Position numbers and translations under genes: made by a program | In this document: positions 44,228 through 53,743 of the stretch, piece by piece | How positions within the stretch are numbered: the stretch's first letter is position 1 | Layout of the letters: every line of letters begins with the position of its first letter | Assembly: GCA_020849795.1 (NCBI GenBank) | Contig: JADZFR010000022.1 | Span: 1-62,878, forward strand | Origin: Planctomycetota bacterium | GTDB lineage: Bacteria; Planctomycetota; UBA8742; UBA2392 | Direction: 5' to 3' | DNA length: 62,878 nt | The notes under the pieces: model-generated | Database searches by the model: none | What the model saw: only the letters and a program-made list of their open reading frames with translations | What the model was told of the DNA's origin: nothing

Positions 44228-45367
44228 TCAGCGTTTGACCCGGATGTAGTACTTCACCAGGCCGGCGTCGGCGCGATTGTCGGGGTCGATGCCGCTGCCG
44301 AATCCGGTGTAGTCCACGAGCAGGTACACGTTGCCCGTGCAGCCCCGGGTGGCCAGGTTCAGCTTCTGCATGTTGATGCGCTGCTCGTGAGCCACCAGCG
44401 GCGCAAGACCTCGCAGGTGTTTGGGGTATGCCTTTTCGTAGCGGTTGAATTCTTCCTCGCTGAGCAGATAGACGTCCACGCCGAAGGTTCGCTTCGGGTC
44501 AAGGCTCCCGGTTTCGATGGTCACACGCAGCTCGTTGCCGTCAAACAGCTCAATCGGGCCCAGGTAGTCGCGGTAGCCCGCGTGCAGCAGCGTCATGTCG
44601 TTGGTGACGGTCTCGCAATCGCTGTCGGTTGCCTCAAACGGCCCCGGGCGCGGCTGAAACTCTCTGCCCACATGCCCGCCGCTCAGCCATGTGTCGCCAT
44701 TGGGCTTGGCAATCACCGTAAAGCCGGGCTCAAACGATTCGCGTAGCGCGGCGTTGCCGGCATTGCGCACGGCGGCTTTGAAAATCTGGCCGAGAATGTT
44801 GTCGATGTGCACGCACTCAAAGTGCGCACGGTCGATGGCGACGCAAGTGAAGTACGCGTAGGCGGCCCAGTCCTCAATCTTGAAGTCCACCTGGTAGGTG
44901 ACGAAGGCCTTGCCCGTGAAGCGGACGCGGCCGCCGGTTTCATGCCAAAGCTCGCCCTCGCCGGCCAGGTCCACGGTGTAGATGCGGCGTTTGGCTGGGT
45001 CTGTGCTGTCGGCGTGTGGCTGGCGAATGTCAGCGGCGTTGATGCGAAAGCGCCCAACCACGTGGCCATCTTCGTTGCGCAGGGGCAGGCTTTTGCGCTC
45101 TGGCGTTTCTTTGTAATGCGCGACGACGTGCTCAATCAGTGCCGCGCGGTACTGTTCGTTCTCGGGGTCGTTGACCAGGCCCTCGAACCAGTCGCGATAG
45201 CGCAGGTCGGCGGCGCCGCTGATCACCGCCCACTGGTCGGTCACGTGTAGATAGCCCGCGCCGGCCAGCAACGCACCCATCACGACAGCCGCAAAGCCGA
45301 TACTGGCCTGGCCTCTGCGAGTTCGTAACGAGCCGCCTGAGTCGTCCTTGGTACGCGAACGCGCCAT
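44228..45367 (-). CDS. Membrane-anchored protein of unknown function
   Basis: The protein has 379 residues from ATG 45367; the open frame upstream is longer but lacks protein character. One N-terminal transmembrane helix (IGFAAVVMGALLAGAGYLHV) follows a basic Ser-rich cytoplasmic start, then a long soluble part outside. Segments such as GQIFKAAVRNAGNAALRESFEPGFTVI and the final YIRVKR are not recognised. It follows a 71-residue gene and precedes the sigma fusion on the same strand, so the three may form one transcript. Confidence 0.7.
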   Translation of the reverse strand: MARSRTKDDSGGSLRTRRGQASIGFAAVVMGALLAGAGYLHVTDQWAVISGAADLRYRDWFEGLVNDPENEQYRAALIEHVVAHYKETPERKSLPLRNEDGHVVGRFRINAADIRQPHADSTDPAKRRIYTVDLAGEGELWHETGGRVRFTGKAFVTYQVDFKIEDWAAYAYFTCVAIDRAHFECVHIDNILGQIFKAAVRNAGNAALRESFEPGFTVIAKPNGDTWLSGGHVGREFQPRPGPFEATDSDCETVTNDMTLLHAGYRDYLGPIELFDGNELRVTIETGSLDPKRTFGVDVYLLSEEEFNRYEKAYPKHLRGLAPLVAHEQRINMQKLNLATRGCTGNVYLLVDYTGFGSGIDPDNRADAGLVKYYIRVKR

Positions 45368-45408
45368 GGGTTGATTGTAACCCATGGCGCGCGGGATTGG
45401 AAAACCGG

Positions 45409-45624
45409 CTACTTCTTTGCGGCAGTTTCTTCGCTGGGTACGCAATGCACGCGAATGCCGCAGAACCTGACCGGCAGCCACGTGCGCTTAAAGCGCGGGT
45501 GGCTGTACTCGGCATGGATATAGCGGTTGTCCTCTGCGTCGCGGCGGATCTCGAACCTGTCGAAGTACTGCTCGTACAGGTGCGCAAACTTCTCGCGAAT
45601 AAAATCGTCAGACAGCTCGGGCAC
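45409..45624 (-). CDS. Conserved-looking 71-residue protein, unknown
   Basis: GTG 45624 follows AGGAG-like bases at a good distance. The small acidic/basic protein starts MPELSDDFIREKFAHLYEQY and has aromatic and charged residues throughout, with no membrane helix and a Lys-rich end. I do not recognise it. It sits 45 bases after folE on the same strand. Confidence 0.6.
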   Translation of the reverse strand: MPELSDDFIREKFAHLYEQYFDRFEIRRDAEDNRYIHAEYSHPRFKRTWLPVRFCGIRVHCVPSEETAAKK

Positions 45625-45669
45625 GGTGTGGTCTCCTGTCGCGGGAGTGTAGCTTGCGGCCCGCGCGGT

Positions 45670-46320
45670 TCAAATCGTCTCGCCGCGGATCATCTTGAAC
45701 AGCTCATTGCGCAGCCCCTGCTCTTCTTTGAAGACGCCTGTCAGCGTACGCGTCACCGTGGTGCTGCCGACCTTCTGGATGCCGCGCATTACCATGCACA
45801 TGTGCGCGCACTCCAACACGACGGCCACACCGCGCGGCTTGACCGCCTCTTCCACACCGCGGGCGATCTGGGTGGTCAACTGCTCCTGGATCTGCAGTCG
45901 TCGGGCATAGATTTCAGCAATGCGCGGCAACTTGCTGATGCCGATCACTTTGCCGTCGGGGACGTACGCGATGTGCGCTTTGCCATAAAACGGCAGCATG
46001 TGATGTTCGCACATGCTGAAGATGTCGATGTCCTTGACCAGCACGATGTCGTCGTTGTCGGTGTCGAAGATCGCGCCGTTGACCACGTCTTCCAGCTTCT
46101 CCTGATAGCCCTTGGTCAGCCACTTCAGCGCCTGGTCGACGCGGGCGGGCGTGCGCTTGAGGCCTTCACGTTCAGGGTCTTCGCCCAAGCCGCGCAGTAT
46201 GCCCTTGACCAGGCATCCCAGGGGGTCGCCGGGCTTTACGGCGCCGACGTCAACTACGCCCTGCAACTCGGTTTCTGCGAGGTTCTCTTCAATAAGCGGA
46301 TCGTCAGAAAATGAGATCAT
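45670..46320 (-). CDS. folE: GTP cyclohydrolase I (FolE)
   Basis: The 216-residue enzyme converts GTP to dihydroneopterin triphosphate, the entry to folate and pterin synthesis. The zinc and catalytic residues are visible: [18 protein letters not shown] (Cys and His ligands) and the second Cys in [11 protein letters not shown]. The C-terminus [19 protein letters not shown] is of the normal type. Length is normal. A divergent glycosidase gene starts about 200 bases away. Confidence 0.95.
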   Translation of the reverse strand: MISFSDDPLIEENLAETELQGVVDVGAVKPGDPLGCLVKGILRGLGEDPEREGLKRTPARVDQALKWLTKGYQEKLEDVVNGAIFDTDNDDIVLVKDIDIFSMCEHHMLPFYGKAHIAYVPDGKVIGISKLPRIAEIYARRLQIQEQLTTQIARGVEEAVKPRGVAVVLECAHMCMVMRGIQKVGSTTVTRTLTGVFKEEQGLRNELFKMIRGETI

Positions 46321-46452
46321 TGCAGCCTTTCTCCGTTTTCCTGCGGTGCAGGAGTGTCACGAAAGTGCCCCTGAGCGTGTTGCAAACCGGGTGTGCTGCC
46401 TCAGTTGCGTTCGCTGAAGGTCTGGATTAATCCAAGGGAATCAACGCCTTAC

Positions 46453-46481
46453 TAGACAAAAACACTCCAGATTTCTGTTAT
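46453..46481 (+). promoter_or_regulatory. Candidate promoter for the MGH1-like gene
   Basis: TAGACA (46453-46458), a 17-base spacer and TGTTAT (46476-46481) fit a sigma-70 type promoter. Transcription would begin near 46488, about 30 bases ahead of ATG 46518. Confidence 0.4.
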
Positions 46482-46517
46482 CTCCAACGCTATAGCCTAC
46501 TTGGGTGAACCACAAGC

Positions 46518-47951
46518 ATGTCGACGCAGCAAGCCTTTCCTATCCTTCAAATCGACGGTGAACGCGACGCGCTGCTCGCGCCGTACCGCCATGCCGTGGC
46601 GCACCTTGGCGACGCCATCATCGTGCCCGGCGACGAAAGCGCACTGAAGGCCCCTGTGGTGCGCGGGTCCGAACAGGCGCGAGTTACATTATGGGATGCT
46701 GCTTTCGCGACGCTAGGCCTTCGATGGGCCACGGAGGGGCTGAACAGCGTGACCGACGCGTTTCTCGCCGCCTTCGACGCCTCGGGCTATGTGCCTGCTT
46801 CGCTTGACCTTGCCACGGGCGGCGTTTCGCCCGCCGACCGTGACCTGGCCCGCGTTGCCGCGCCGCTTGCGGCCATGGCCGAGTGGGAGCTGTTCAAGCT
46901 GCGCGGCAACCGCGAGCGCCTCGAACACGCATTCGACCTGCTGAAGACCGACTTTGACTATCGCGAGCACCACGCACGCCGCCGCAGTGGGCTGGTGTCC
47001 GGCGCAGCCGGCCCGTACTGCCTGCACGCTACCGGCCGCTTCATGCTGGGCGGGCGTGTGGTGCCCAGCCTGGCCGCCGGCGCAAGCTGGATCGACGCAA
47101 GCTGCATGTACGCCCTGAACGCCCGCGTGCTGGCCGAAATCGCCCGCACGCTGGGCCGCAAAGAAGAAGCCGGCGAGCTTGAGTGGGCGCTGCGCGACGT
47201 GGCCGCCAAGGTCAACGCCCGCATGTGGAATGAGGACGACGGTTGGTACTACGACCTGGATGAACACGGTGAGCCGCTGCCGATGAAGACGCTGGCGGGC
47301 GTGTGGGCGATCCTGAGTGGCGTAGCGCCGCGCAGCAGCAGTGACCGCATGGTACGCCGCCTGTCCGACCCGACACAGTTTGAACGCGCGCACCCGTGGT
47401 GCACGGTGGCGGCGAGCGAAGGCGACTACCGCCGCCGCGACGGGTTGCCGGTGGGGGTGGCGCGGGCTGACTTCAACTATGTGGTGGGCGAAGCGCTGGC
47501 GGCGGCGCATCACAACGCCGCGGCCTTCAGGGGCATCGAGCTGCACCTGCGCCGCGCAGGCAAGGTGCTGGCCGACGTGGGCGAACTGTACCTGGCTTAT
47601 GACCCCGACCGCGACACCCCCGCGCCTTTGGGTGACGGTAGCAGCGGCGCTGATTCGCCGGTGGCGCTTGCGCTCGCGATTCAGAACACGCTGGGCGGCT
47701 TGTTCGGGTTGCGGCCCCACGGTCAGCGCGCCGAGCTTGAGCTTGTGCCGCAGATTGAGGAACGCCACACGATCGAGAATCTCGCGTTCGCGTACGGTCT
47801 GATCAACATCGAGGTCGGCCAAGCCGACAAGTCAGGCGCGCGGCGCAGGCTGGACGTGATGTGCGACGTGCCGTTCAAGCTGCGAGTACGCGCCGGCGAC
47901 AAGGCCACGGTGCACGAGATCCAGCCAGGCCTGCACACCATCCACGCCTGA
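46518..47951 (+). CDS. MGH1-like (alpha,alpha)6-barrel glycoside hydrolase
   Basis: The 477-residue cytoplasmic protein without a signal peptide has the pattern of MGH1/GH63-type alpha-barrels: WIDASCMYALNARVLAEIARTLG, ARMWNEDDGWYYDLDEHGEPLP, KTLAGVWAILSG, and later GDGSSGADSPVALALAIQNTLGGLFGLRPHG. These domains hydrolyse alpha-glycosides such as glucosylglycerate or mannosylglycerate. The catalytic acids are probably Asp in NEDDGWYYD and a later Glu; not proven from sequence. The gene stands alone with its own promoter. Confidence 0.75.
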   Translation: MSTQQAFPILQIDGERDALLAPYRHAVAHLGDAIIVPGDESALKAPVVRGSEQARVTLWDAAFATLGLRWATEGLNSVTDAFLAAFDASGYVPASLDLATGGVSPADRDLARVAAPLAAMAEWELFKLRGNRERLEHAFDLLKTDFDYREHHARRRSGLVSGAAGPYCLHATGRFMLGGRVVPSLAAGASWIDASCMYALNARVLAEIARTLGRKEEAGELEWALRDVAAKVNARMWNEDDGWYYDLDEHGEPLPMKTLAGVWAILSGVAPRSSSDRMVRRLSDPTQFERAHPWCTVAASEGDYRRRDGLPVGVARADFNYVVGEALAAAHHNAAAFRGIELHLRRAGKVLADVGELYLAYDPDRDTPAPLGDGSSGADSPVALALAIQNTLGGLFGLRPHGQRAELELVPQIEERHTIENLAFAYGLINIEVGQADKSGARRRLDVMCDVPFKLRVRAGDKATVHEIQPGLHTIHA

Positions 47952-47957
47952 TCGTCG

Positions 47958-48920
47958 CTACTCCAGGCGTTTGATGATGTGGTAGCCGAAGGGGCTGGTG
48001 TAGCGGTGGTACGGCACTATCCCGATTTCGTTGGGTTGCAGCCGCCACGCGCCCTGCCAGAACCCTTTCACCATGTCTTCGCGGTCGTCCATGGTCATGT
48101 CGTAGATGCCGGGGGCGCCGTCGTAGCTGGCCTCTTTCACCAGCGCGCCGAAGTCGGCGCCGGTGATGGCCTTGGCAAACAGCTCGGCGGCGCGCGCTTC
48201 GGCGTCGGCTGCGTTCAGCGGCTTGAGCGCATCAGTCGGCCCGGGTGCGAAGCGTCCCACCAGAATGTGCTGCACCTTCATGCGCGTTGCGGCCACTTCG
48301 GGCCGGGCGGCAAGATCGGCGGCGGCTTTGCGCATTGCAGCGACCTGCTCGTTAGGTGCTGGAAGATTGGCGGGGTTGTCGGCGATCATCTCGTCGTCCG
48401 TAAGGCGGCGCAGGATGAAATAGCCCTCTTCGCAGTCGGTGCGGTGGTACTCGACGGCGCTGACTTCGCCCGGCTTCAGGCGCCACACGGCGTTGCGCAG
48501 GTTTGGCGACATGGCGTCGTCCACCAGAACGGAAGGTGCCGATTGAGTGGTGGCCTCACGCAAGATCAGGAATGTACCGGGGCGCACGCCCAGCCGGGGC
48601 CCCTGCCACGAGTGCTGGTAGACCAGCTTGTCAAAGTCTTCGCCGTCAAGCGCCTTGGCGAGCACTTCGGCGGCCCGCTGCTCGGCTTTCGCCATGGTCA
48701 GAGAGGGGCGCGATGGCAATGAGGAATCGAGGTTGACGCCGACCTGGATCTGTTGCACCTCAACCTGCTGCTCGCCGGCGTCAGGGCGCGAAAGCAGTTC
48801 AACGGCCAGCTCTCGCAGTTTGCGAATCTCGGGGCTGGTGGGCACCGGCGTGAATTCCGTGTTGTTGCCATTCCCGCAGGCGGAAACCAGAAGCAGCAGG
48901 AATGGAATCCACCGTTTCAT
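47958..48920 (-). CDS. Lipoprotein with two parvulin-like (PpiC) modules
   Basis: The protein has 320 residues. The signal peptide has a lipobox SACG at Cys15. Two parvulin-like modules follow, the second clearer: VQHILVGRFAPG, DAEARAAELFAKAITGADFGALVKEAS and the end SPFGYHIIKRLE. The first module is diverged (VQQIQVGVNLD ... YFILRRL). It is expected to assist protein folding outside the cytoplasm. It overlaps its paralogue upstream (ATGA), so the two are co-translated. Confidence 0.8.
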   Translation of the reverse strand: MKRWIPFLLLLVSACGNGNNTEFTPVPTSPEIRKLRELAVELLSRPDAGEQQVEVQQIQVGVNLDSSLPSRPSLTMAKAEQRAAEVLAKALDGEDFDKLVYQHSWQGPRLGVRPGTFLILREATTQSAPSVLVDDAMSPNLRNAVWRLKPGEVSAVEYHRTDCEEGYFILRRLTDDEMIADNPANLPAPNEQVAAMRKAAADLAARPEVAATRMKVQHILVGRFAPGPTDALKPLNAADAEARAAELFAKAITGADFGALVKEASYDGAPGIYDMTMDDREDMVKGFWQGAWRLQPNEIGIVPYHRYTSPFGYHIIKRLE

Positions 48921-49423
48921 TTCACGCGCTTGATAATGTGCCAGCCGTAGGGGCTCTTGGACGAATCAAACGGCGCCACGCCGTATTCGCCGACCTTGAG
49001 GCGCCAACCCACGTCGCCGAACGCAGCCACCATGCCCTTGCGCGGGTACAGGTTCTTGCCGGTGTCACCGGGGCCTGACAGCACCATACCGTAAATGCCC
49101 GGGTGCGCGTCGTCGGTGTGTTCCTTGACCATGGCGTCGAACTCGGCGCCGCCCTTGATCTCTTTCCACAGTTTGGCGGTCAGTTTCTCGGCGTCGTCGA
49201 TGCTGCGTGTGACGCCGCCAATGCCGGCGCCCTTGTGGGCGACCAGCAGGTGCTGCACGGTAATCTGCGCCTCTTTGTGCTCGGGGCGCGACGCAACTTC
49301 CTTGATGTCTTTGCGAAGGGTTTCCACTTCGATCTCCTTGGTACCTGAGTTCTTTGTTGAGGATGGGTTGCTGGCGCACCCGACCAGGATGCACAGCAGC
49401 AGAATCACGGCGACAGTCTTCAT
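48917..49423 (-). CDS. Single-module parvulin-like lipoprotein
   Basis: The 168-residue protein has a lipobox ILVGC at Cys15 from ATG 49423. One PpiC-like domain: ITVQHLLVAHKGAGI, DDAEKLTAKLWKEIKGGAEFDAMVKEH and SPYGWHIIKRVK at the end. It starts 11 bases after the truD stop and overlaps the two-module paralogue below it. Peptidyl-prolyl isomerase or chaperone role at the cell envelope. Confidence 0.82.
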   Translation of the reverse strand: MKTVAVILLLCILVGCASNPSSTKNSGTKEIEVETLRKDIKEVASRPEHKEAQITVQHLLVAHKGAGIGGVTRSIDDAEKLTAKLWKEIKGGAEFDAMVKEHTDDAHPGIYGMVLSGPGDTGKNLYPRKGMVAAFGDVGWRLKVGEYGVAPFDSSKSPYGWHIIKRVK

Positions 49424-49433
49424 GAGCTTCAAC

Positions 49434-50651
49434 TCAATCGTCGTGGCCGGAAAACGCAAGGTCTTCGCCACTCTTTGTGATCTCGCGCAGCAGGACCGTG
49501 GCGTAGCAGCCCTTGGGCAAGCTGAAGCACAGCGTGAGGTTGCCGTCGGCGTAATCGGTCTGCGTGTCGGCCGCCCGGAATCGCAGGGGGCGGCGATCGC
49601 CCTTCTGGCTCAGGCCGCGCCCCGCATCAAAGGCCTGCGGCGTGAGCTGCTCAGCGGCCAGCACGGCTGATTCAAGTTCAAGTTCGCGGCCTTGCGGCTG
49701 CAACATCTTGTAGCCGAAGATCGGCCCAGTGGGGGAGATTTCGAAGGCGTCGGCGCGGGGCTGGTCGGCTGCGGCGTCAGTGACCAGGAAGTCGGCGCCG
49801 TTTTCCTTGCGGCAGATGTCGCCATTCCACACCCTGTCGTAGTCGTCAAAGCGCTGCTCGAGTACGCGGTTGAACAGCAAGGATTGCACGCTGGACACCT
49901 GCAGCAGCTTCAACTTCTGTGGCAACTTGCGCAGCGCCTTTTCGTTCGCGCCAAAATCCAGCACCGCCTTCAATGCCGCGCGTTCGTTGTTCTGGCGCCG
50001 CGGCCAAAGTTGCAGCGCGGCAGCAGGGCCGGCTTCCAGATACGCCGCGCGGGCGTCGCGCGTTTCGGGATCGCGCTCGGTGTCCGGGTCGCCCAGCATC
50101 GTGTCGAAGTAGGCCTGCCAGTCGGCGCGCAAAATCGCCAAGCCGCAGCGGGCATTGTCACCGCGGCGGCCGAAGCGCTGGCTGTCGTACCAGTTGGGCA
50201 CGCCGCGCCGCGCGAGCAGCGCAAGCGTGGCCGCGGCGTGGGGCACGTCTTCGGGCGCGACGTCACGCAACACGACTTCGAATGCGTTGCCGCGCAGGTG
50301 CCCGCGCTTGAGCTTGTTGCCATGGCGTGTGGTCTCAAGCACTTTCACGCGGGGCAAATCGAGCTGCATGAATCGTTCGGGCGGCGTGTGCTCAAAGCTA
50401 AGCCACTGGCGCGTCACGCCGCGAGCATCTTTCAGGCCCGCCGAGCCGACATCGCGCTCGGGAAACTTCAACTCTTCACAGATCCGGCGAATGGCTTCGA
50501 AGGTGCCGATGCCGCTCTTTTCAATGTGAACGAGCGTGTGGGTACCGGTGCCACTGAATTCGTACAGCGGCAGCTCAAAGACCCGAAAGTCTTCGTTGAC
50601 AGCCTTGATCGTGCCTCTGCAGGCGGGAATGTCGGCGGACGCGAATTTCAT
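49434..50651 (-). CDS. truD: tRNA pseudouridine(13) synthase TruD
   Basis: The 405-residue enzyme isomerises U13 of certain tRNAs. The catalytic Asp75 is in AGLKDARGVTRQWLSF; the TRUD insert and the motif RGNAFEVVLRDV are present, as is VPNWYDSQRFGRRGDN. The start MKFASADIPACRGTIKAV is complete. Two parvulin lipoprotein genes follow in the same direction, a pairing without an obvious functional link. Confidence 0.93.
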   Translation of the reverse strand: MKFASADIPACRGTIKAVNEDFRVFELPLYEFSGTGTHTLVHIEKSGIGTFEAIRRICEELKFPERDVGSAGLKDARGVTRQWLSFEHTPPERFMQLDLPRVKVLETTRHGNKLKRGHLRGNAFEVVLRDVAPEDVPHAAATLALLARRGVPNWYDSQRFGRRGDNARCGLAILRADWQAYFDTMLGDPDTERDPETRDARAAYLEAGPAAALQLWPRRQNNERAALKAVLDFGANEKALRKLPQKLKLLQVSSVQSLLFNRVLEQRFDDYDRVWNGDICRKENGADFLVTDAAADQPRADAFEISPTGPIFGYKMLQPQGRELELESAVLAAEQLTPQAFDAGRGLSQKGDRRPLRFRAADTQTDYADGNLTLCFSLPKGCYATVLLREITKSGEDLAFSGHDD

Positions 50652-50776
50652 GAGGCCTCAGGATTTCCGGACGTTGTAGCTGCTTCCCGGTTGGGCTCAA
50701 GGTTGCGGCTGCATCCTGCCGAAGTGACGGATGCGCCGAGTGCGCGTTTTGGGGGGCATCCCAACCGGAGTTTGCC

Positions 50777-51424
50777 ATGGACCGCGGTGTGAAAATCGCC
50801 ATCTTTATCGCCAGCATTGTCAGCTTGAGCCTGGGCCTGATCTGGGACCAGGTGCTCAGCAACGCCCGCGTCGCCGTGCAGAGTGAAGAAGTCGACGAAC
50901 TGGGACCCGAGACCATGCAGGCCCTTGTAGGCCCGCCGGAAGTGCTGCGCGCTGAAACACCGAAAGAGTTTGAGGCAGTGAAGCCGCAGGAAGCTGCCGC
51001 AGAAACCAGTGCGACATCACAGTCCGCGCCGGCCGCGACGGCACCACAATGGACCGAGTATGTCGTGCTGTCGGGCGATTCATGGTGGAAACTGGCGCAC
51101 AACAAGTTCAAAGATCGGGGCCTTGAGATCTCCGACTTGCAGGCAGCAAACCCCGGCGTTGAACTCAAGCCGGGCGTCAAACTGCGTATTCCGCCGTTCA
51201 AGGGGGCCGGTGCGGTGGCAGCGGGGCCGGCGGTTTCACAACCGGCCACGCCGCAAACACCGCCTAATGGCGTGGGTGGCACCGAGTACACCGTGCAGGA
51301 AGGCGACTCATGGTGGAAGATCGCGCATGTGCGCTTCAAGGACCGGGGCCTGAGCAGTGAACAACTCGAAGCCGCGAACCCGGGCGTAAAGCTGCGGGCA
51401 GGCAGCAAGATCAAGATCCCATAG
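50777..51424 (+). CDS. Membrane-anchored protein with two LysM repeats
   Basis: The protein has 215 residues. The N-terminal hydrophobic helix (AIFIASIVSLSLGLIWDQVL) anchors it. Two near-identical LysM domains lie at about 92-138 and 169-215 (EYVVLSGDSWWKLAHNKFKD and EYTVQEGDSWWKIAHVRFKD), each ending with a hydrophobic RIP/KIP. The usual GDTLW reads GDSWW in both. LysM domains bind peptidoglycan, so a cell-wall tether is likely. A strong terminator follows. Confidence 0.9.
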   Translation: MDRGVKIAIFIASIVSLSLGLIWDQVLSNARVAVQSEEVDELGPETMQALVGPPEVLRAETPKEFEAVKPQEAAAETSATSQSAPAATAPQWTEYVVLSGDSWWKLAHNKFKDRGLEISDLQAANPGVELKPGVKLRIPPFKGAGAVAAGPAVSQPATPQTPPNGVGGTEYTVQEGDSWWKIAHVRFKDRGLSSEQLEAANPGVKLRAGSKIKIP

Positions 51425-51463
51425 ACTCCTTTCGCTCGCTGTGCGAGCACAAGCCTAGCCGAG

Positions 51464-51499
51464 CATCGGTGCACATGGACTGCACCGATGTTTGCTTTT
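51464..51499 (+). terminator. Strong intrinsic terminator after the LysM gene
   Basis: A perfect 10-bp stem CATCGGTGCA / TGCACCGATG with a 7-base loop is followed by TTTGCTTTTC. It lies about 40 bases after the stop. Confidence 0.85.
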
Positions 51500-51638
51500 C
51501 CGGTGCTTTGCGTTGCTGCACTGCGGTGCCCACGCAGCCAGCGTCGGCCCGCCATCGGCGCGCTGGCACGGCGGTCACAATCGCGTGTCTGGTCAGGGGT
51601 GTGTCAATTCCCTAAACTGGGACTTCCCAGGGGGAGAC

Positions 51639-53621
51639 GTGGTCCCGGAAATCTGGCAACGATTCTTCAAGCAGCAACGCGATGAACGTGAGTCGCTGAA
51701 GCAGAGCCGCAAATTGCGGTCGCTTCGACATATGGGCTCGACGCGCGTGCAGATCGGCTCGCATGAGCTGATCAACTTTTCCAGCAACGATTATCTGGGT
51801 CTCGCGGGCGACATGCGTGTGGCCGAGGCCGCGGCCAGCGCAGCCGGGCGATTCGGGTGGGGCACCGGCGCCTCGCGGCTGGTCACCGGCAGCAGCACTC
51901 TGCACAACAAGCTTGAGGGTGAAACCGCCGCGTTTCGGGGCACGGAAGCCGCGCTGGTGTTCGGAAGCGGTTACCAGACCAACCTGGGCGTGATCACCGC
52001 GCTGGTCGGCAAGGGCGACACGGTGCTATCCGATGCGATGAACCACGCCAGCATCGTCGCAGGGTGCCGGCTTTCGGGCGCAACCATCAAGGTGTTCAAG
52101 CATCGCGACTATGATGAACTCGAGCGCAAGCTTGGCGCCAGCCAGGGTGGCAAGTGTCTTGTCGTAACGGACAGCCTGTTCAGCATCCAGGGCGACGCTG
52201 CAGAGTTGCCGCGCATGGTGAAATTGTGCGAGCGTTTCAAGGCGCTGCTGCTGGTGGATGACGCCCACGCCAACGCGTGCATTGGAAAGCGGGGCCGCGG
52301 CCTGCCCGAAGAGCAGAGCGTGCTGACGCAGGTGCAAATTGTGGTCGGCACCTACAGCAAGGCGCTGGGAAGTTACGGCGGGTTTGTTGCCTGCAGCGAG
52401 GAAATCAAGGATCATCTGGTCAATCACTCGCGGCCGTTCATCTACACCACAGCGATGCCGATCGCGCTTGCAGCCGCGAACATTGAAGCACTCAAAATCT
52501 TGCGGCGCGAAGGCGACGCGCTGCGCCTGAAGTTGCACGCGAACGTAAAGCAGTTGCGCACCCGACTTGACACCGCAGAATTCAAGGCCACCGGCAGGCA
52601 TCACATCGTAGGCATCCCGATGGGTGCGCCTGGCAAGGCGCTGTTCTACGCAGAGCAGCTTGAGCAGCAGGGGTTGCTGTGCTACCCGATGCGCTGGCCG
52701 TCGGTGCCCGAGGGGCAGGATTCGTTGCGGGTTTCGGTGTCTGCGGCCCACACGGAAGAAGAGTTGAACAGGCTGGTCGCCGCGTTGCGCCAGGCACGCG
52801 ACCGTTCGGCTGGCAAAGACACAGCCAATCTCACCCAACGCAGCGCCCGCCGACCGACCCATCAGGCGCTGCAAATGGCCGAGCCCGAGCAAGAGGGTGA
52901 CGAGCACTTACATGCCGAGCTTGAGCCGACGATTTCGGCCGTCGACAGCTCGCGACTGCCCAATCCGCGCGATCTTGAGGATTTCTCGCCGCAGCCGACG
53001 GGCTCTGGCGACACGATCATCATGCAGCCTGGAACGGCAAGTACGACGACAGACGAGAATCCGGAATGGCCTGATTTTGACGATGATGAATCCGACGAGG
53101 CCATGCCGCTGGACGACAGCGCGGGTAGCGAAGCTGCCGCGGAGTCCGCGAAACAGGGGGCCGTCGCGGTGGACGCCGCAGCACCTGCCAACGTCGAAGC
53201 TCCGGCAGCGCTGGTTGGGGCGGATGCAGAGGTGCCCAATGAAAAAGCCACCGCGGGCGAGGCCAAGGCGGAGGGTGGAGACGCGCCATCGGGCAAAGCA
53301 GCGGACGCCACGGCAGTCGAGTCAGGCGATGAATCTGCAAGTGATGCCTCGCCGGATGCAGAAGATGTTGCAGAGGATGATGCAGAAGAGTCACCTGATG
53401 ACGGCGACGACGAGACCGACAGGCAGCCAGACGCATCGGACACCGTCATCGGCCTCGAAGAGCTGCCGGTATCCGAGAGCGGCAAGACGCTGGCCCCGGA
53501 ACCGGACGAGTTTGCGGACCCGGTGATCGCCAACATTGAAGGCAGCACCCGCCGCCGCAAACGCAACAAGACCAAGACGCGCCACAAAAGCCGCACGCGC
53601 AGCCTGCGCAAAGACAACTGA
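51639..53621 (+). CDS. AONS/KBL-family PLP enzyme with a long acidic then basic C-terminal tail
   Basis: The protein has 660 residues from GTG 51639. Residues 1-395 are a complete alpha-oxoamine synthase (BioF, KBL, SPT family): INFSSNDYLGLA, WGTGASRLVTGS, the His136 region MNHASIVAG, DDAH (207-210) and the PLP Lys241 in TYSKALGSYGG. It would condense an acyl-CoA with an amino acid; the acceptor is unknown (8-amino-7-oxononanoate, 2-amino-3-ketobutyrate or long-chain base are options). Residues 400-635 are a disordered Ala/Glu/Asp-rich tail, and the last 25 are strongly basic (STRRRKRNKTKTRHKSRTRS region). Such a tail is unknown to me in this family. No biotin genes are near. Confidence 0.85.
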   Translation: MVPEIWQRFFKQQRDERESLKQSRKLRSLRHMGSTRVQIGSHELINFSSNDYLGLAGDMRVAEAAASAAGRFGWGTGASRLVTGSSTLHNKLEGETAAFRGTEAALVFGSGYQTNLGVITALVGKGDTVLSDAMNHASIVAGCRLSGATIKVFKHRDYDELERKLGASQGGKCLVVTDSLFSIQGDAAELPRMVKLCERFKALLLVDDAHANACIGKRGRGLPEEQSVLTQVQIVVGTYSKALGSYGGFVACSEEIKDHLVNHSRPFIYTTAMPIALAAANIEALKILRREGDALRLKLHANVKQLRTRLDTAEFKATGRHHIVGIPMGAPGKALFYAEQLEQQGLLCYPMRWPSVPEGQDSLRVSVSAAHTEEELNRLVAALRQARDRSAGKDTANLTQRSARRPTHQALQMAEPEQEGDEHLHAELEPTISAVDSSRLPNPRDLEDFSPQPTGSGDTIIMQPGTASTTTDENPEWPDFDDDESDEAMPLDDSAGSEAAAESAKQGAVAVDAAAPANVEAPAALVGADAEVPNEKATAGEAKAEGGDAPSGKAADATAVESGDESASDASPDAEDVAEDDAEESPDDGDDETDRQPDASDTVIGLEELPVSESGKTLAPEPDEFADPVIANIEGSTRRRKRNKTKTRHKSRTRSLRKDN

Positions 53622-53743
53622 TTCAGCGCGATCGGCTGCTTGCGCTTGCCAAACTGCCGGCTTGGCCGTTTAATTGGACCGGCGCATCCCTCGCCGCATT
53701 CTCGGCGCGCCAAGTGGGGCCAACCCCTGAAGGGGAGCAAGTC

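Noticed and set aside
51639..53621. Calling the PLP enzyme BioF
   Set aside because: The fold and Lys are of the shared family, but no bioA, bioB or bioD is near and the substrate cannot be told from BioF, KBL or SPT by sequence alone here.
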